DNA of 64,000 nt from Micromonospora phaseoli (GCF_900109115.1 NZ_FNYV01000004.1:124001-188000); one strand, 5' to 3'; counted from the stretch's first letter, positions 1-10,070 are shown. Notes: a model not told the origin generated them from the sequence alone. Numbers and translations are program-made.

Positions 1-476
<476 letters not shown>

Positions 477-651
477 CGTCTTCTCCCACGCTCCTGTCGG
501 GTTCGCCGGGCACGCTCACGATAGATGACGCATGTAGGATTTGCCGACACGGAGAAGCAACAGACACTTGCGCCGAAGAAGACGTGTCGCATAGCGTCGG
601 GCGGTCCGTTCCGGCGGAAGCTTCCCGTCCGGCACGCCGAGGAGGCCGACC

Positions 652-2244
652 ATGCTGACCGGATGCGTACCCTGGCCCGACGAGCCCGCCCAGCGCTATC
701 GCCAGGAGGGCATCTGGCGTGGCGAGGTGCTGGGTGACCTGCTGCGCCCATGGGCGGCCCGCGATCCCGACCGTACCGCCGTGGTCACCCGGCACGGCCG
801 GCACAGCTATGCCGGGCTGGACAACCGCGCCGACCGGCTGGCGGCCGGGCTGGTCGCGCTGGGCATCGGCCCCGGCGACCGGGTCGTCGTGCAGCTGCCG
901 AACACCCCGGACTTCGTCGTGACGTGTGTGGCGCTTTTTCGCGTCGGCGCGCTCCCGGTGCTCGCGCTGCCGGCCCACCGCCGGGCCGAGCTGGGCTATC
1001 TCGCCGAGTACGCCGGCGCGGCGGCGCTGGTGGTGCCCGACGTGCTGGCCGGCACCGACCATCGGGACCTGGCCCGGGCCGTCCGCCAGGCGGTACCCGG
1101 GCTCAAACACGTCCTGGTGGCCGGTGAGGCGCAGGAGCTGACCGCGCTGCGCGACGTGGACGCCGAACCGCTGGAACTGCCCGCACCCGACCCGTCGGAG
1201 GTGGCGTTCTTCCTGCTCTCCGGCGGCACCACCGGCCTGCCCAAGTTGATCCCCCGCACCCACGACGACTACGCCTTCCAGCTGCGGGCCACCGCCGAGG
1301 CGATGGGCTTCGACGAGCACGGCGCATACCTCGCCGCGCTGCCGGTGGCGCACAACGCCGCGCTCGGCTGCCCCGGCGTGCTGGGTGCGCTGCGCGCCGG
1401 TGGCCGGGCCGTGCTGGCCGCCAGCCCGGCCCCCGACGAGGTGTTTCCGCTGATCACCGCCGAGCAGGTCACCCTGACGACGCTGATGCCGGCGCTGCTG
1501 CCCGTGTGGACGGAGACCGCCGCCGTCTTCGGCGCCGACCTGTCGAAACTGGTCATCGAGGTCGGTGGCGCCACGCTCAGCCCGGAGGTGGCCCGCCGGG
1601 TACGACCCGCCACCGGTGCCACCCTCACCCACTGGTTCGGGATGGCCGAGGGGGTGCTCTGCTTCACCCGGCCCGGCGACGGCGACGAGGTCGCCGCCAC
1701 CACCCAGGGCACACCGCTCAGCCCCGCCGACGAGCTGCGCGTGGTGGACGAGGCCGACCGGGACGTCCCCGCCGGCAAGGTCGGTGAGCTGCTGGCCCGG
1801 GGTCCGTGCACGCTGCGCGGCTACTACGCCGTGCCCGAGCACAACCGCACCGTCTTCACCGCAGACGGGTTCCTGCGCACCGGCGACCTGGTGCGCCGCG
1901 ACGCCGCCGGGCGGCTGGTGGTGGTCGGCCGGATCAAGGACGTGGTGAACCGGGGCGGCGAGAAGATCTCCGTCGACGAGGTGGAGGCCCACCTGGTGGC
2001 CCATCCGGCGGTGCGTACCGCCGCTGTGGTGCCGGTGCCCGACCCCCGGCTGGGCGAGAAGACCTGCGCGGTCATCGTCGCGCGGGACGCGCCGCCCAGC
2101 CTCGCCGAGGTGCACGACTTCCTGCGCGCCCGCGGGCTGGCCGACTTCAAGCTGCCCGACCGGCTGCACGTCACGCCCCAGCTGCCGTACACCCCGGTCG
2201 GCAAGATCGACCGGCGGGCGCTGGCTCGCGAGGTGGTGGCGTGA
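652..2244 (+). CDS. aryl-acid AMP ligase (DhbE/YbtE/MbtA-like) loading an aryl carrier protein
   Basis: A 530-residue stand-alone adenylation enzyme. It activates an aryl acid as the acyl-AMP and passes it to a carrier protein to prime the NRPS. The phosphate loop SGGTTGLPK is near residues 190-198, FGMAEG is the adenine-side loop, and the C-terminal lysine sits in GKIDRR. The binding-pocket stretch starts at His234-Asn235. From memory of DhbE studies, position 240 is Ser in dihydroxybenzoate enzymes and Cys in salicylate enzymes. Here it is Cys240, which points towards salicylate, but position 236, usually Tyr or Phe, is Ala, so the acid may be larger or not salicylate. ATG follows GAGGAGG. 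The next gene overlaps it by 4 nt. Confidence 0.88.
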   Translation: MLTGCVPWPDEPAQRYRQEGIWRGEVLGDLLRPWAARDPDRTAVVTRHGRHSYAGLDNRADRLAAGLVALGIGPGDRVVVQLPNTPDFVVTCVALFRVGALPVLALPAHRRAELGYLAEYAGAAALVVPDVLAGTDHRDLARAVRQAVPGLKHVLVAGEAQELTALRDVDAEPLELPAPDPSEVAFFLLSGGTTGLPKLIPRTHDDYAFQLRATAEAMGFDEHGAYLAALPVAHNAALGCPGVLGALRAGGRAVLAASPAPDEVFPLITAEQVTLTTLMPALLPVWTETAAVFGADLSKLVIEVGGATLSPEVARRVRPATGATLTHWFGMAEGVLCFTRPGDGDEVAATTQGTPLSPADELRVVDEADRDVPAGKVGELLARGPCTLRGYYAVPEHNRTVFTADGFLRTGDLVRRDAAGRLVVVGRIKDVVNRGGEKISVDEVEAHLVAHPAVRTAAVVPVPDPRLGEKTCAVIVARDAPPSLAEVHDFLRARGLADFKLPDRLHVTPQLPYTPVGKIDRRALAREVVA

Positions 2245-3635
2245 CCCGCCCGCCGCTGGCCACCCCCGCCACCGGCGTCGACCGGGTGCTCTGGCTCGAC
2301 GGGCTGCCCGCCGACCAACTCGCCGCCCGACCGCCGCTGGACGGCGACACCACCGCCGACGTGGCCATCGTCGGCGCCGGCTACACCGGCCTGTGGACCG
2401 CCTACTACCTGAGCACCTTCCATCCAGACCTGGCGGTGGTGGTGGTCGACGCCGGACGGGCGGGGTTCGGCGCCTCCGGCCGCAACGGCGGTTGGTGCAC
2501 CGCCGAGATGCCGGCGCTGCTGCCGAGCCTGGTCCGCCGGCACGGACCGATGGCCGCGATGCGGCTGTACCGGGCCGGCCGGCGCACCCTCGACGAGCTT
2601 CGCCGGGTGTTCGACGCGGAGGGGATCGACGCGCATTGGCGGCACGACGGCTCGCTCTACGTGGCGCGCAGCGCACCGCAGGTCGACCGCCTGCGCGGCT
2701 GGCACGACGTGCGGAACAGGCTCGGCATCGGCGGGCTCACCCTGACCGTCGGGGCGCAGGCCGCCGAGCAGGTCGGACTGACCGGCGTACGCGCCACCGC
2801 GTACACCCCGCACTGCGCCGCCGTGCAGCCGGCCCGCATCGCCCGCGGCCTGCTCGCCGCAGTCGAACGCCGGGGGGTACGCGTCGCCGAGGGCACCCGG
2901 GCGACCCGGATCGCCCCCGGGCTGCTGGTCACCGACCGCGGCACCGTCCGCGCCCGGTCGGTGCTGTGCGCCACCGAGGGCTACACCGGGAACCTTGCCG
3001 GGCACGCCCGCCGGGTGCTGCCGCTGCACTCCTACGCGCTGGCCACCGAGCCGCTGGACGCCGGCACCTGGCACCGTCTGGGCCTGCACGACCACCGGAC
3101 GGTCGCCGAGTCCCGCTACCAGTTCGGCTACCTGCAGCGCACTCTCGACGACCGGCTGGTGCTCGGTGGACGCGGCGCCTACTACCGGTTCGGCTCCGCC
3201 ACCGACCGGGGACCGGCCGCCGCCCGCCGGGCCTACGACCGGCTGCGCCGCACTCTGGCCGAGCTGCTGCCCGACCTCGCCGACGTGCCCGTGTCGCATC
3301 GATGGAACGGGGTGTACGGGTTGCACCGGCACACCGAGCCCGAAGTGGTCTACGACCGCGAGACCGGGCTGGGCCACGCGGGCGGCTACGGCGGCGAGGG
3401 GATCGCCCTGAGCAACCTCGCCGCCCGGTCGCTGGCCGCGCTGGTGGCCGGGATCAGCCGCCCGGAGACCCGGCTGTGCTGGGTGGACAACGCCTCACGC
3501 CGCTGGGAGCCGGAACCGCTGCGGTACCTCGGCGTGCGGGGGGTCAGCGCGGTCGCCACCGGGGCCGACCGCTACGAGCATCGCACCGATCGACCGGCGC
3601 CGCTGGCCCGGCTCGCCCTGCGCGCCATCGTGTGA
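2241..3635 (+). CDS. FAD-dependent amine oxidase-like protein (DAO/PuuB family)
   Basis: A 464-residue flavoprotein. The N-terminal dinucleotide fold VAIVGAGYTGLW lies near residues 40-52, followed by GASGRNGG, a signature of gamma-glutamylputrescine oxidase and related DAO-fold oxidases; a C-terminal glycine-rich YGGEG segment closes the FAD site. Family members oxidise C-N bonds of amines or amino acids. GTG at 2241 overlaps the ligase stop (GTGA), and the carrier protein follows 30 nt later, so it is made together with the ligase, carrier and NRPS. It may oxidise a carrier-bound amino acid or an azoline/azolidine ring; the substrate is unknown. A paralogue lies at 11161-12570. Confidence 0.85.
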   Translation: MTRPPLATPATGVDRVLWLDGLPADQLAARPPLDGDTTADVAIVGAGYTGLWTAYYLSTFHPDLAVVVVDAGRAGFGASGRNGGWCTAEMPALLPSLVRRHGPMAAMRLYRAGRRTLDELRRVFDAEGIDAHWRHDGSLYVARSAPQVDRLRGWHDVRNRLGIGGLTLTVGAQAAEQVGLTGVRATAYTPHCAAVQPARIARGLLAAVERRGVRVAEGTRATRIAPGLLVTDRGTVRARSVLCATEGYTGNLAGHARRVLPLHSYALATEPLDAGTWHRLGLHDHRTVAESRYQFGYLQRTLDDRLVLGGRGAYYRFGSATDRGPAAARRAYDRLRRTLAELLPDLADVPVSHRWNGVYGLHRHTEPEVVYDRETGLGHAGGYGGEGIALSNLAARSLAALVAGISRPETRLCWVDNASRRWEPEPLRYLGVRGVSAVATGADRYEHRTDRPAPLARLALRAIV

Positions 3636-3665
3636 GCCCCTGACCAACCCGACGAGGAGGCTGGT

Positions 3666-3896
3666 GTGGACGACCTGCAACGGATGCGCAAGGTCTGGGA
3701 GTTCATCTTCGGACAGTCGGTCGCCGACGACGCCGACTTCTTCACCGACCTCGACGGCGACTCGATGGCCGCCGCCGCCCTCGTGCACCACGTCGCCGAG
3801 GAGTTCGGCGTCTCGCTGCCGTTGTTCGAGGTGTTCGACCGCCCGACGCCGGCGGAACTGCTCGCGGCCGTCCGGGAACAGCTCTCGGTCGGCTGA
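3666..3896 (+). CDS. free-standing carrier protein (ArCP/PCP)
   Basis: A 76-residue four-helix carrier protein with the phosphopantetheine site at Ser33 in the local motif D-G-D-S-M. GTG at 3666 follows GAGGAGG at 3654-3660. It sits between the FAD oxidase and the Cy-A-PCP-TE gene, which makes it the natural upstream donor for that Cy domain. The aryl ligase of the same operon is the likely loading enzyme. A second aryl-carrier-like domain exists at the N terminus of the NRPS at 27711-34235, so the cluster appears to have two priming points. The Sfp-type transferase at 34426-35202 would activate it. Confidence 0.88.
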   Translation: MDDLQRMRKVWEFIFGQSVADDADFFTDLDGDSMAAAALVHHVAEEFGVSLPLFEVFDRPTPAELLAAVREQLSVG

Positions 3897-3923
3897 TCGC
3901 CGCCAATGCCAGCGAGGAGCACG

Positions 3924-6900
3924 ATGGACCAGCTCACGGCGACCGGCTTCGGACTCAGCGACCTGCAACAGGCGTACCTGATCGGCGAGCTGGGCGACTT
4001 CCAGCTCGGCGGTCCCGCCCTGTTCTACGAGGAGTACGCCTGCCCGCCGTTCGACATCGAGGCGTTCACCGCGGCCGTGCGCACCCTGGTGCGCCGGCAC
4101 CCGATGCTGCGCTGCGCCATCGGGGAGGACGGCCAGGTCCGGATCCTGGACGACCCGCCGGCATCGCTGACGGTGCGCTCGCTGCGGGGCGAGACCCCCC
4201 GGCGGCGCGCCGCGCTGCTGGCCGCCAGCCGCCGCGAGCTGTCCGAGGACGGGCCACCGCTGGCCGGTCCGGCCGCCTTCCGGATGGTCGTCTGGTGCGA
4301 CGAGGCGGAGTTCCTGGTGCAGATGGCGGGCCGGCTGATCGTCTTCGACGGCCAGTCCGGGGAGGTCTTCGCCCAGGAGCTACGTACCCTGCTGGGCGGC
4401 GGCGACCTCGCGCCGCTGGACTTCACCTATGAGCGGTACCGCCGGGAACTGGAGCAGCGCCGCGACGGCCCGGAGTACGCGGCGGCCCGCCGCTACTGGA
4501 CCGAACGGCTCGACGACCTGCCCGGCGCACCGGAGCTGCCGCTGCGCCGGGGCGGACGGCACGACGGCCCGCTGGTGCGGCGTACCTTCACGCTGCCCCC
4601 GGAGCTGACCGACGCGTTCACCGCGGCGCTGCGTCGCCGCCGGCTCACCCCGACGATGGCCGTCGCCGCCGCGTTCGCCCGGGTGCTGCGGCACTGGAGC
4701 CGCCAGCCCCGGTTCACCGTCAACATCATGTACGGCGAGCGGCTCAACCTGCACCCGGACGTGTCCCGGCTGATCGGCAGCTTCGCCAGCACCCTGCTGC
4801 TGGAGTGTTCGCCGGCGGGCGGACAGGACGACTTCGCCGCCGACGCGACCGCGATCCGCTCCCGGCTGCTGCGCGACATGGCCCACGGCGCGTTCAGCGG
4901 CGTATCGGTGATCCGGGAGCTGAACCGCCGCTCCGGCACCGTCTCCGGGGCCCGGATGCCGGTGGTCTTCACCAGCATGCTCGGGCTCGGCTCCGACACC
5001 GACCCGGTCTTCCTGGAGCTGCTCGGCTGGCAGCGCCGCGATTCGCTGGTCCGCACCCCACAGGTCGCCTTCGACCACCAGGTGTTCATGCGCGCCGGCG
5101 AGATGGTGTTCAGCTGGGACACCGCCGACGGCCTCTACCCGGCCGGTCTGGTCGACGACATGTTCGCCGCGTACCGGCGACTCCTGGTCGACCTGGCCAC
5201 CGAGGACGGGGCCTGGACGTCGCCGGTGGGTGAGCGGTTGACGCCCGACCGGCAGCTGGCCGTGCGGGCGCAGGTCAACGACACCGTCGCCGAGGTGGCC
5301 CCGCAGACCCTGCACGACGGTTTCCTGACCTGGGCACGCCGCACCCCGGACGCCGAGGCCGTGCTCACCTCGACCGGCGCGACCACGTACCGGCAGCTGC
5401 GGAGCAGGGCCGGTGCGGTGGCCGCCGCGCTGCGCGCCGCCGGACGGGGTCCGGGCGACCTGGTCGCGGTCGTCGCCGAGCGGGGCGTCGACCAGATCGC
5501 GGCGCTGCTCGGGGTGCTGATGAGCGGCGCGGCCTACGTGCCGGTCTCGCCCGGCTGGCCGGTCCGGCGCCGGGCACAGATATTCGCCGGGGCGGCCGTG
5601 CGCGCGGTGCTCGGGCAGAGCGACGGCGACCTCGACGGCGCACCTACCGACGCCGTGCGGTGGCGCCTGGCCGACCTCGCCACGGGCGACCTGCCCGACA
5701 CCGAGACGGCCGACGACCCGGAGGCGCTGGCGTACGTGATCTTCACGTCCGGCACCACCGGCACCCCCAAGGGTGTGATGATCCGCCATCAGAGCGCGGC
5801 GAACACCATCGTGGACATCAACGAGCGCTTCGGGGTCACCGCCGCCGACCGGGCGTTGGCGGTCTCCGAGTTCACCTTCGACCTCTCCGTGTACGACGTC
5901 TTCGGGTTGCTGGCCGTCGGCGGCACGGTGGTCGTACCCGATCCGGAGCAGGCCCGCGAGGTGGTGCACCTGCACGAGTTGGCCGACCGGACCGGCGTCA
6001 CGGTGTGGAGTTCGGTCCCCGCCTACCTGGCGATGTACGTCGACTACGTCCGTGCGGCGGCCGACCGGGCACGGCCACGGACGCTGCGGCTGGCGATGGT
6101 CAGCGGCGACTGGGTGCCGCTGCCGCTGGGCCGCGAGCTGGCCGAGATCGCACCGGCCGCCCGGTGCGTCGCGCTCGGCGGGGCCACCGAGGCGTCGATC
6201 TGGTCGAACTGGTTCGACGTGCCGGCCCAGGTGCCGGCCGAGTGGACCAGCGTCCCGTACGGCTGGCCACTGCGCAACCAGCGCTTCCACGTCCTCGACG
6301 CACAGCTCGCCCACCGGCCCGACTGGGTGCCCGGAGGTCTGTACATCGCCGGACGAGGGCTCGCCGACGGCTACCTGCACGCACCGGAGCTGACCGCCGC
6401 CGCCTTCGTCACCCACCCGGTCACCGGGGAGCGGCTCTACCGCACCGGTGACGTGGGACGGTACCGGCCCGACGGGGTGATCGAGTTCCTCGGCCGCGAC
6501 GACCCGCAAGTGAAGATCAACGGCTTCCGGGTGGAGCTCGGGGAGATCGAGGCAGCCCTGGTCGAGCAGCCCGGGGTCGCCGACGCCGTGGTCGTCGCCC
6601 GGCGCAGCGAGCGGGGTGCGTCGCTGGTCGCCTTCGTGGCGGCCGAGGCGACGCGGCCGACCACCGGCGACACGCTGCGCGGCGCGCTGCGCGCGGTGCT
6701 GCCCGGGTACCTGGTGCCGCCGGTGATCGAGGTCCGCGAGGCGCTGCCGCTGACCGGCAACGGCAAGGTGGACCGCGCCGCGCTGGCCGCCGCGGCCGCC
6801 GGTCTGGCCCCGGACACCGGCAAGTTCCGCGCCCCGCGTACCGCAACGCAGCGGCGGCTGGCCGCGCTCTGGTCGGAGCTGCTCGACGTGCCGTCGGTCG

Positions 6901-7880
6901 GCATCGACGACCCGTTCTTCGCCCTGGGCGGCAGCTCGCTTCAGGCAGCGCAGCTGATGAACCGCGTCGAGCGGGAGTTCGGCAGCCGGCTGCCGCTGGC
7001 CGCGCTGTACCAACACCGCACCGTGGCCGAGCTGGCCCGGCTGCTCGACACCCGTGACCGGCCCGCCGGGGCGTCGGCGGTGCAGTCGCTGGCCCCCGGT
7101 GACGGACCCCCGGTGGTGCTGGTCCACCCGGTCGGCGGCGACCTGCTCTGCTACCGCGAACTGGTCGACCGGCTGCGCGGGGACTGGTCGCTGCTCGGTC
7201 TCGCGTCACCGGCGCTGGACACCGCGGTCGCGGTGCCGCCGACGCTGACCGAGCTGGCCCGCGGCTACCTCGACGAGGTGCGCGCCGCGCTGCCGGCCGA
7301 CACACCGGTACGGCTGGTCGGCTGGTCGCTGGGGGCGGTGCTGGCGTACGAGCTGGGCCGGCAGCTGACCGACGCGGGGCGGGCCTGCACGGCGGTGCTG
7401 ATCGACCCGTGGGTCGGCCCGGCCGACGCGCCGGGCGAGCCGGCCGCCGAAGAGCTGGTCCGGGCCTTCCTGACCGACGTGACCCGGGGCGAGGTGTCCG
7501 CCGGATCAGCCATCGGTGGCGTCTGCACCGGCGAGGAGGCGCTGCGGGTGGCCTGGCCGGCCCTGACGGCCGACCGACCGGAGCTGACCTCGCTCGGTCT
7601 GGAAGCGGCGCAGCGGCTCTTCGGCGTCTTCGCCGCACACACCCGCGCCCTGCTCCGCTATCCGGCACCGGCGGCGCCGGGGCTGCGGGTGCACCTGCTG
7701 GAGGCGCAGACCGCGCTGGGTGGTGCGGCCGGCGGCTACCTGGTGCGGCTTGGCGACCGGCTGCCCGAGGGGGCCGTGACGACCCGGCTCCGGGTGCCCG
7801 GTGACCACTTCGCGGTGACCGATCCGGCCGGGGTGGCCGCGATCGCCGACGCGGTCGCCGATGGCCTCACCGAGCCCTGA
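3924..7880 (+). CDS. NRPS, Cy(divergent)-A-PCP-TE
   Basis: A 1318-residue single module. The Cy-type domain (about 1-430) is unusual: the heterocyclisation signature D-x4-D-x2-S reads R-L-I-V-F-D-G-Q-S, so the first Asp is Arg; the GDFTS block is GSFAS, and TPQVWLD is TPQVAFD. The A domain (core FTSGTTGTPKG near 605) has specificity positions D-L-Y-S-M-S-L-I-W-K, one step from the usual Cys code. The PCP serine is near 1004 (GGSSL). The type I TE has GWSLG near 1133 and a GDHF histidine near 1293, so it looks active. ATG at 3924 is chosen over 3906 because GAGGAG precedes it. It probably adds Cys and releases a product, with or without ring formation. Confidence 0.92.
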   Translation: MDQLTATGFGLSDLQQAYLIGELGDFQLGGPALFYEEYACPPFDIEAFTAAVRTLVRRHPMLRCAIGEDGQVRILDDPPASLTVRSLRGETPRRRAALLAASRRELSEDGPPLAGPAAFRMVVWCDEAEFLVQMAGRLIVFDGQSGEVFAQELRTLLGGGDLAPLDFTYERYRRELEQRRDGPEYAAARRYWTERLDDLPGAPELPLRRGGRHDGPLVRRTFTLPPELTDAFTAALRRRRLTPTMAVAAAFARVLRHWSRQPRFTVNIMYGERLNLHPDVSRLIGSFASTLLLECSPAGGQDDFAADATAIRSRLLRDMAHGAFSGVSVIRELNRRSGTVSGARMPVVFTSMLGLGSDTDPVFLELLGWQRRDSLVRTPQVAFDHQVFMRAGEMVFSWDTADGLYPAGLVDDMFAAYRRLLVDLATEDGAWTSPVGERLTPDRQLAVRAQVNDTVAEVAPQTLHDGFLTWARRTPDAEAVLTSTGATTYRQLRSRAGAVAAALRAAGRGPGDLVAVVAERGVDQIAALLGVLMSGAAYVPVSPGWPVRRRAQIFAGAAVRAVLGQSDGDLDGAPTDAVRWRLADLATGDLPDTETADDPEALAYVIFTSGTTGTPKGVMIRHQSAANTIVDINERFGVTAADRALAVSEFTFDLSVYDVFGLLAVGGTVVVPDPEQAREVVHLHELADRTGVTVWSSVPAYLAMYVDYVRAAADRARPRTLRLAMVSGDWVPLPLGRELAEIAPAARCVALGGATEASIWSNWFDVPAQVPAEWTSVPYGWPLRNQRFHVLDAQLAHRPDWVPGGLYIAGRGLADGYLHAPELTAAAFVTHPVTGERLYRTGDVGRYRPDGVIEFLGRDDPQVKINGFRVELGEIEAALVEQPGVADAVVVARRSERGASLVAFVAAEATRPTTGDTLRGALRAVLPGYLVPPVIEVREALPLTGNGKVDRAALAAAAAGLAPDTGKFRAPRTATQRRLAALWSELLDVPSVGIDDPFFALGGSSLQAAQLMNRVEREFGSRLPLAALYQHRTVAELARLLDTRDRPAGASAVQSLAPGDGPPVVLVHPVGGDLLCYRELVDRLRGDWSLLGLASPALDTAVAVPPTLTELARGYLDEVRAALPADTPVRLVGWSLGAVLAYELGRQLTDAGRACTAVLIDPWVGPADAPGEPAAEELVRAFLTDVTRGEVSAGSAIGGVCTGEEALRVAWPALTADRPELTSLGLEAAQRLFGVFAAHTRALLRYPAPAAPGLRVHLLEAQTALGGAAGGYLVRLGDRLPEGAVTTRLRVPGDHFAVTDPAGVAAIADAVADGLTEP

Positions 7881-7984
7881 GCGCCTCCGCCGCCGGCCGC
7901 GCGGCGCCGGTGCCAGCAGCACCCGACCCGGCCGCGCGGTAGGCGGCCCGGCCGGGCGGTAGCAGCGCCTGGCCCGGCCGCGCT

Positions 7985-8049
7985 GCCGGCGGTCGAGACT
8001 CAGCCCCGGTGCCGGCGGTCGAGGCTCAGCCCCGGTGCAGGCGGTCGAG
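7985..8049. repeat. 26-bp tandem repeat, about 2.5 copies
   Basis: Units 7985-8010 and 8011-8036 differ at one base; a partial third copy follows from 8037. The array spans the stop codon (8026-8028) of the minus-strand flavoprotein gene and the space facing the convergent NRPS end. Similar short GC-rich arrays occur at two other convergent gene ends (43236-43304 and 48999-49093). Confidence 0.85.
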
Positions 8050-9042
8050 CAGGTCGGCGCGGATGGCCGGACGGGTGCCGAACACGAGCAGGAACAGCGC
8101 CTCGCGCATCAGCCGCTCGGCCGGGCGGTGCCGCAGCACCGCCGCGCTGCCGGTGGTGGTGGCGAGCAGCCCGGCGGCACGCAGCGCGAGGGCGGCCGCG
8201 GCCGCCCGCGCCGACGGCAGCTCCGCCGGGCCGGCGGCGTCCAGGGTGGCCCGGCACTTGTCGATCGCCGTGTCCAGCGGGCCCGGCCCGATCAGCCTCG
8301 CGCACCGGGTGGCCACGCCCAGCGGCAGGGAGCCGTTGAACCGCAGGGTCGCCGGGTCGCGTTGCAGGTAGACCTCGTGCGCAACCGTGCCGGTGACCCG
8401 CTGCTCGGGTACGAAGTGCCGGGTGAAGGTGACCTGCACGGTGCGGCTGGCCCCGACGGCCACCATGTCGACCGGCGTGACGCTCAGCGTGTCGCTCTCC
8501 TTGGCGTCCAGCAGCGACCAGACCAGGGTGTCCGAGTCGTCCCGGGCGGCGGTGAAGAGGGTGTCGATCAGACCCCAGCCGGTCACCCACGGCGCGGAGC
8601 CGTGCAGCAGCCAACCACCGTCGACCGGTTCGGCGCGTACCGCCGGCGGCCCGGGTCGGGTGGCCGCGATGATGGCCAACCCGGCGCGGCGCTCACCCCG
8701 GCACAGCGGCTCCAGCCACTGCTCGGCGATGCCCGGACGCTGGCTGTGGGTGGCCGCCATCACCGCACTGTGGTGCTGCGCCCAGACGAAGGCGGTGTTG
8801 AGGCAGCCGCTGGCGATGATCTCCGTCACCCGGGCCGCGGTGGCGGTGTCCTCGGCGGACATCTCGCTGAATTCGGGCGGGCCGGCGACGCCGTAGCAGC
8901 CCTCTGCGGCGAGCAGGTCGAGATGGCTGGCCGGGACCGCGACACTGGCGTCGACCGTCTCCGCCGCCGGGAACAGCACCTCCTCGGCGATGCGCTCCGC
9001 GCGGTCCAGCACCTTGGCAGAGTTGCTCATCAGTCGGTCCAC
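8026..9042 (-). CDS. acyl-CoA dehydrogenase-fold flavoprotein
   Basis: A 338-residue protein with the N-terminal helical part and middle beta domain of the acyl-CoA dehydrogenase superfamily (W-V-T-G near residue 123). Superfamily members are either dehydrogenases of thioester-bound acyl groups or flavin-dependent monooxygenases of the HpaB/DszC type. It is slightly shorter than a typical dehydrogenase, and no clear C-terminal catalytic Glu motif is visible. The GTG start at 9042 has GAGGGA seven bases upstream. It is transcribed alone, convergent with the NRPS gene and divergent from a methyltransferase gene. A carrier-bound aminoacyl or aryl thioester is a plausible substrate, but this is inference. 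Confidence 0.8.
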   Translation of the reverse strand: MDRLMSNSAKVLDRAERIAEEVLFPAAETVDASVAVPASHLDLLAAEGCYGVAGPPEFSEMSAEDTATAARVTEIIASGCLNTAFVWAQHHSAVMAATHSQRPGIAEQWLEPLCRGERRAGLAIIAATRPGPPAVRAEPVDGGWLLHGSAPWVTGWGLIDTLFTAARDDSDTLVWSLLDAKESDTLSVTPVDMVAVGASRTVQVTFTRHFVPEQRVTGTVAHEVYLQRDPATLRFNGSLPLGVATRCARLIGPGPLDTAIDKCRATLDAAGPAELPSARAAAAALALRAAGLLATTTGSAAVLRHRPAERLMREALFLLVFGTRPAIRADLLDRLHRG

Positions 9043-9122
9043 CGTCCGTTCCCTCGTCAGTCGGTGCGGGTTCTCGGACAGCCTAGCGAAGACGTCACCG
9101 ACAACCTATAAGCTACATAGAC

Positions 9123-9130
9123 TGTGTTGT
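9123..9130 (+). promoter_or_regulatory. TGTGTTGT box
   Basis: Exact copy of an octamer that recurs at several gene starts of the cluster. It lies 59 bases before the methyltransferase ATG, in the divergent space with the flavoprotein gene, and overlaps a possible -35 position for a -10-like TATGCT at 9148-9153. It may be a regulator site; no protein is known to bind it. Confidence 0.4.
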
Positions 9131-9188
9131 GTCTGTCGGTTCGGCACTATGCTGAGACACGTCACGACACAGCGGGGAGGTCGGCTCG

Positions 9189-10022
9189 ATGACCGAAGAT
9201 CCAGCGGTGCGGTCCCAACGGGTCGGCACGTTCTACGACCTGATGGGCACCTTCCTCGACGCCGTCTACGGCGACAACCTGCACTACGGCTACTGGGTCG
9301 ACGAGCACGACCAGGCCACGATGCCGCAGGCGCAGGAGCGACTCAACGACGAACTCGCCGGCCGGCTCGCCGTCGGCCCCGGCGAGCACCTGCTCGACAT
9401 CGGCTGCGGCACGGGCGGGCCCGCCCGGCGGATCGCCCGGGTCACCGGCGCCGAGGCAACCGGCGTCTCGCTCAGCGGCTGGCAGGTCGAGCGGGCCGGC
9501 GAACTCGCGATCAAGGAGGGTCTGGCCGACCGGGTCCGCTTCACCCGGGCCGACGCCACCGCCCTGCCGTACCCGGCCGGGAGCTTCGACGCGGCGCTGG
9601 CCCTGGAGGTGCTGGTGCACGTACCGGACAAGGCCGCCGCGCTGGCCGAGGCGCACCGGGTGCTACGGCCCGGTGGTCGGCTGGTCCTCGCCGAGCTGAC
9701 CCTGGCCCGCCCGATGGACGACGAGCAGCGGCGGATCTTCTCGGCGATGCCGATGTCGACACCGCCCACCGCGCAGGCGTACGTCGAGCAGGTTCGCGGG
9801 GCCGGTTTCGAGGTCGTCGACGCCTTCGACGCCAGCACGCACGTCCGTCGCTCACACCGGGCCACCCGGGAGTCGGTGGCGCGCGAACGCGAACGCCTGT
9901 CCGGCACGTACGGCCCACGGGTGCTGCGCCAGGTCGGCAACGCGGTGCTCGACCTGCAGTCGGTGGCCGAAGCCTGCCTCGGCTACCTGATGCTCACCGC
10001 GCGCCGACCCGACAAAGGCTGA
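9189..10022 (+). CDS. SAM-dependent methyltransferase (class I, RebM-like)
   Basis: A 277-residue class I methyltransferase. The N-terminal block VGTFYD ... LHYGYW is typical of small-molecule methyltransferases such as the sugar O-methyltransferase RebM and related enzymes. The SAM loop is LDIGCGTGG near residues 68-76, with a later acidic residue and the LRPGG turn. The ATG has a purine-rich stretch (GGGGAGG) upstream. A metallo-beta-lactamase-fold gene follows after about 50 nt. It could methylate O, N or C of the cluster product; the substrate cannot be read from the sequence. Confidence 0.85.
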   Translation: MTEDPAVRSQRVGTFYDLMGTFLDAVYGDNLHYGYWVDEHDQATMPQAQERLNDELAGRLAVGPGEHLLDIGCGTGGPARRIARVTGAEATGVSLSGWQVERAGELAIKEGLADRVRFTRADATALPYPAGSFDAALALEVLVHVPDKAAALAEAHRVLRPGGRLVLAELTLARPMDDEQRRIFSAMPMSTPPTAQAYVEQVRGAGFEVVDAFDASTHVRRSHRATRESVARERERLSGTYGPRVLRQVGNAVLDLQSVAEACLGYLMLTARRPDKG

Positions 10023-10070
10023 CCCGGCCGGTTCCCGCCCGGGGCGACCCGGGCCAGTTGAGGAGGACCC

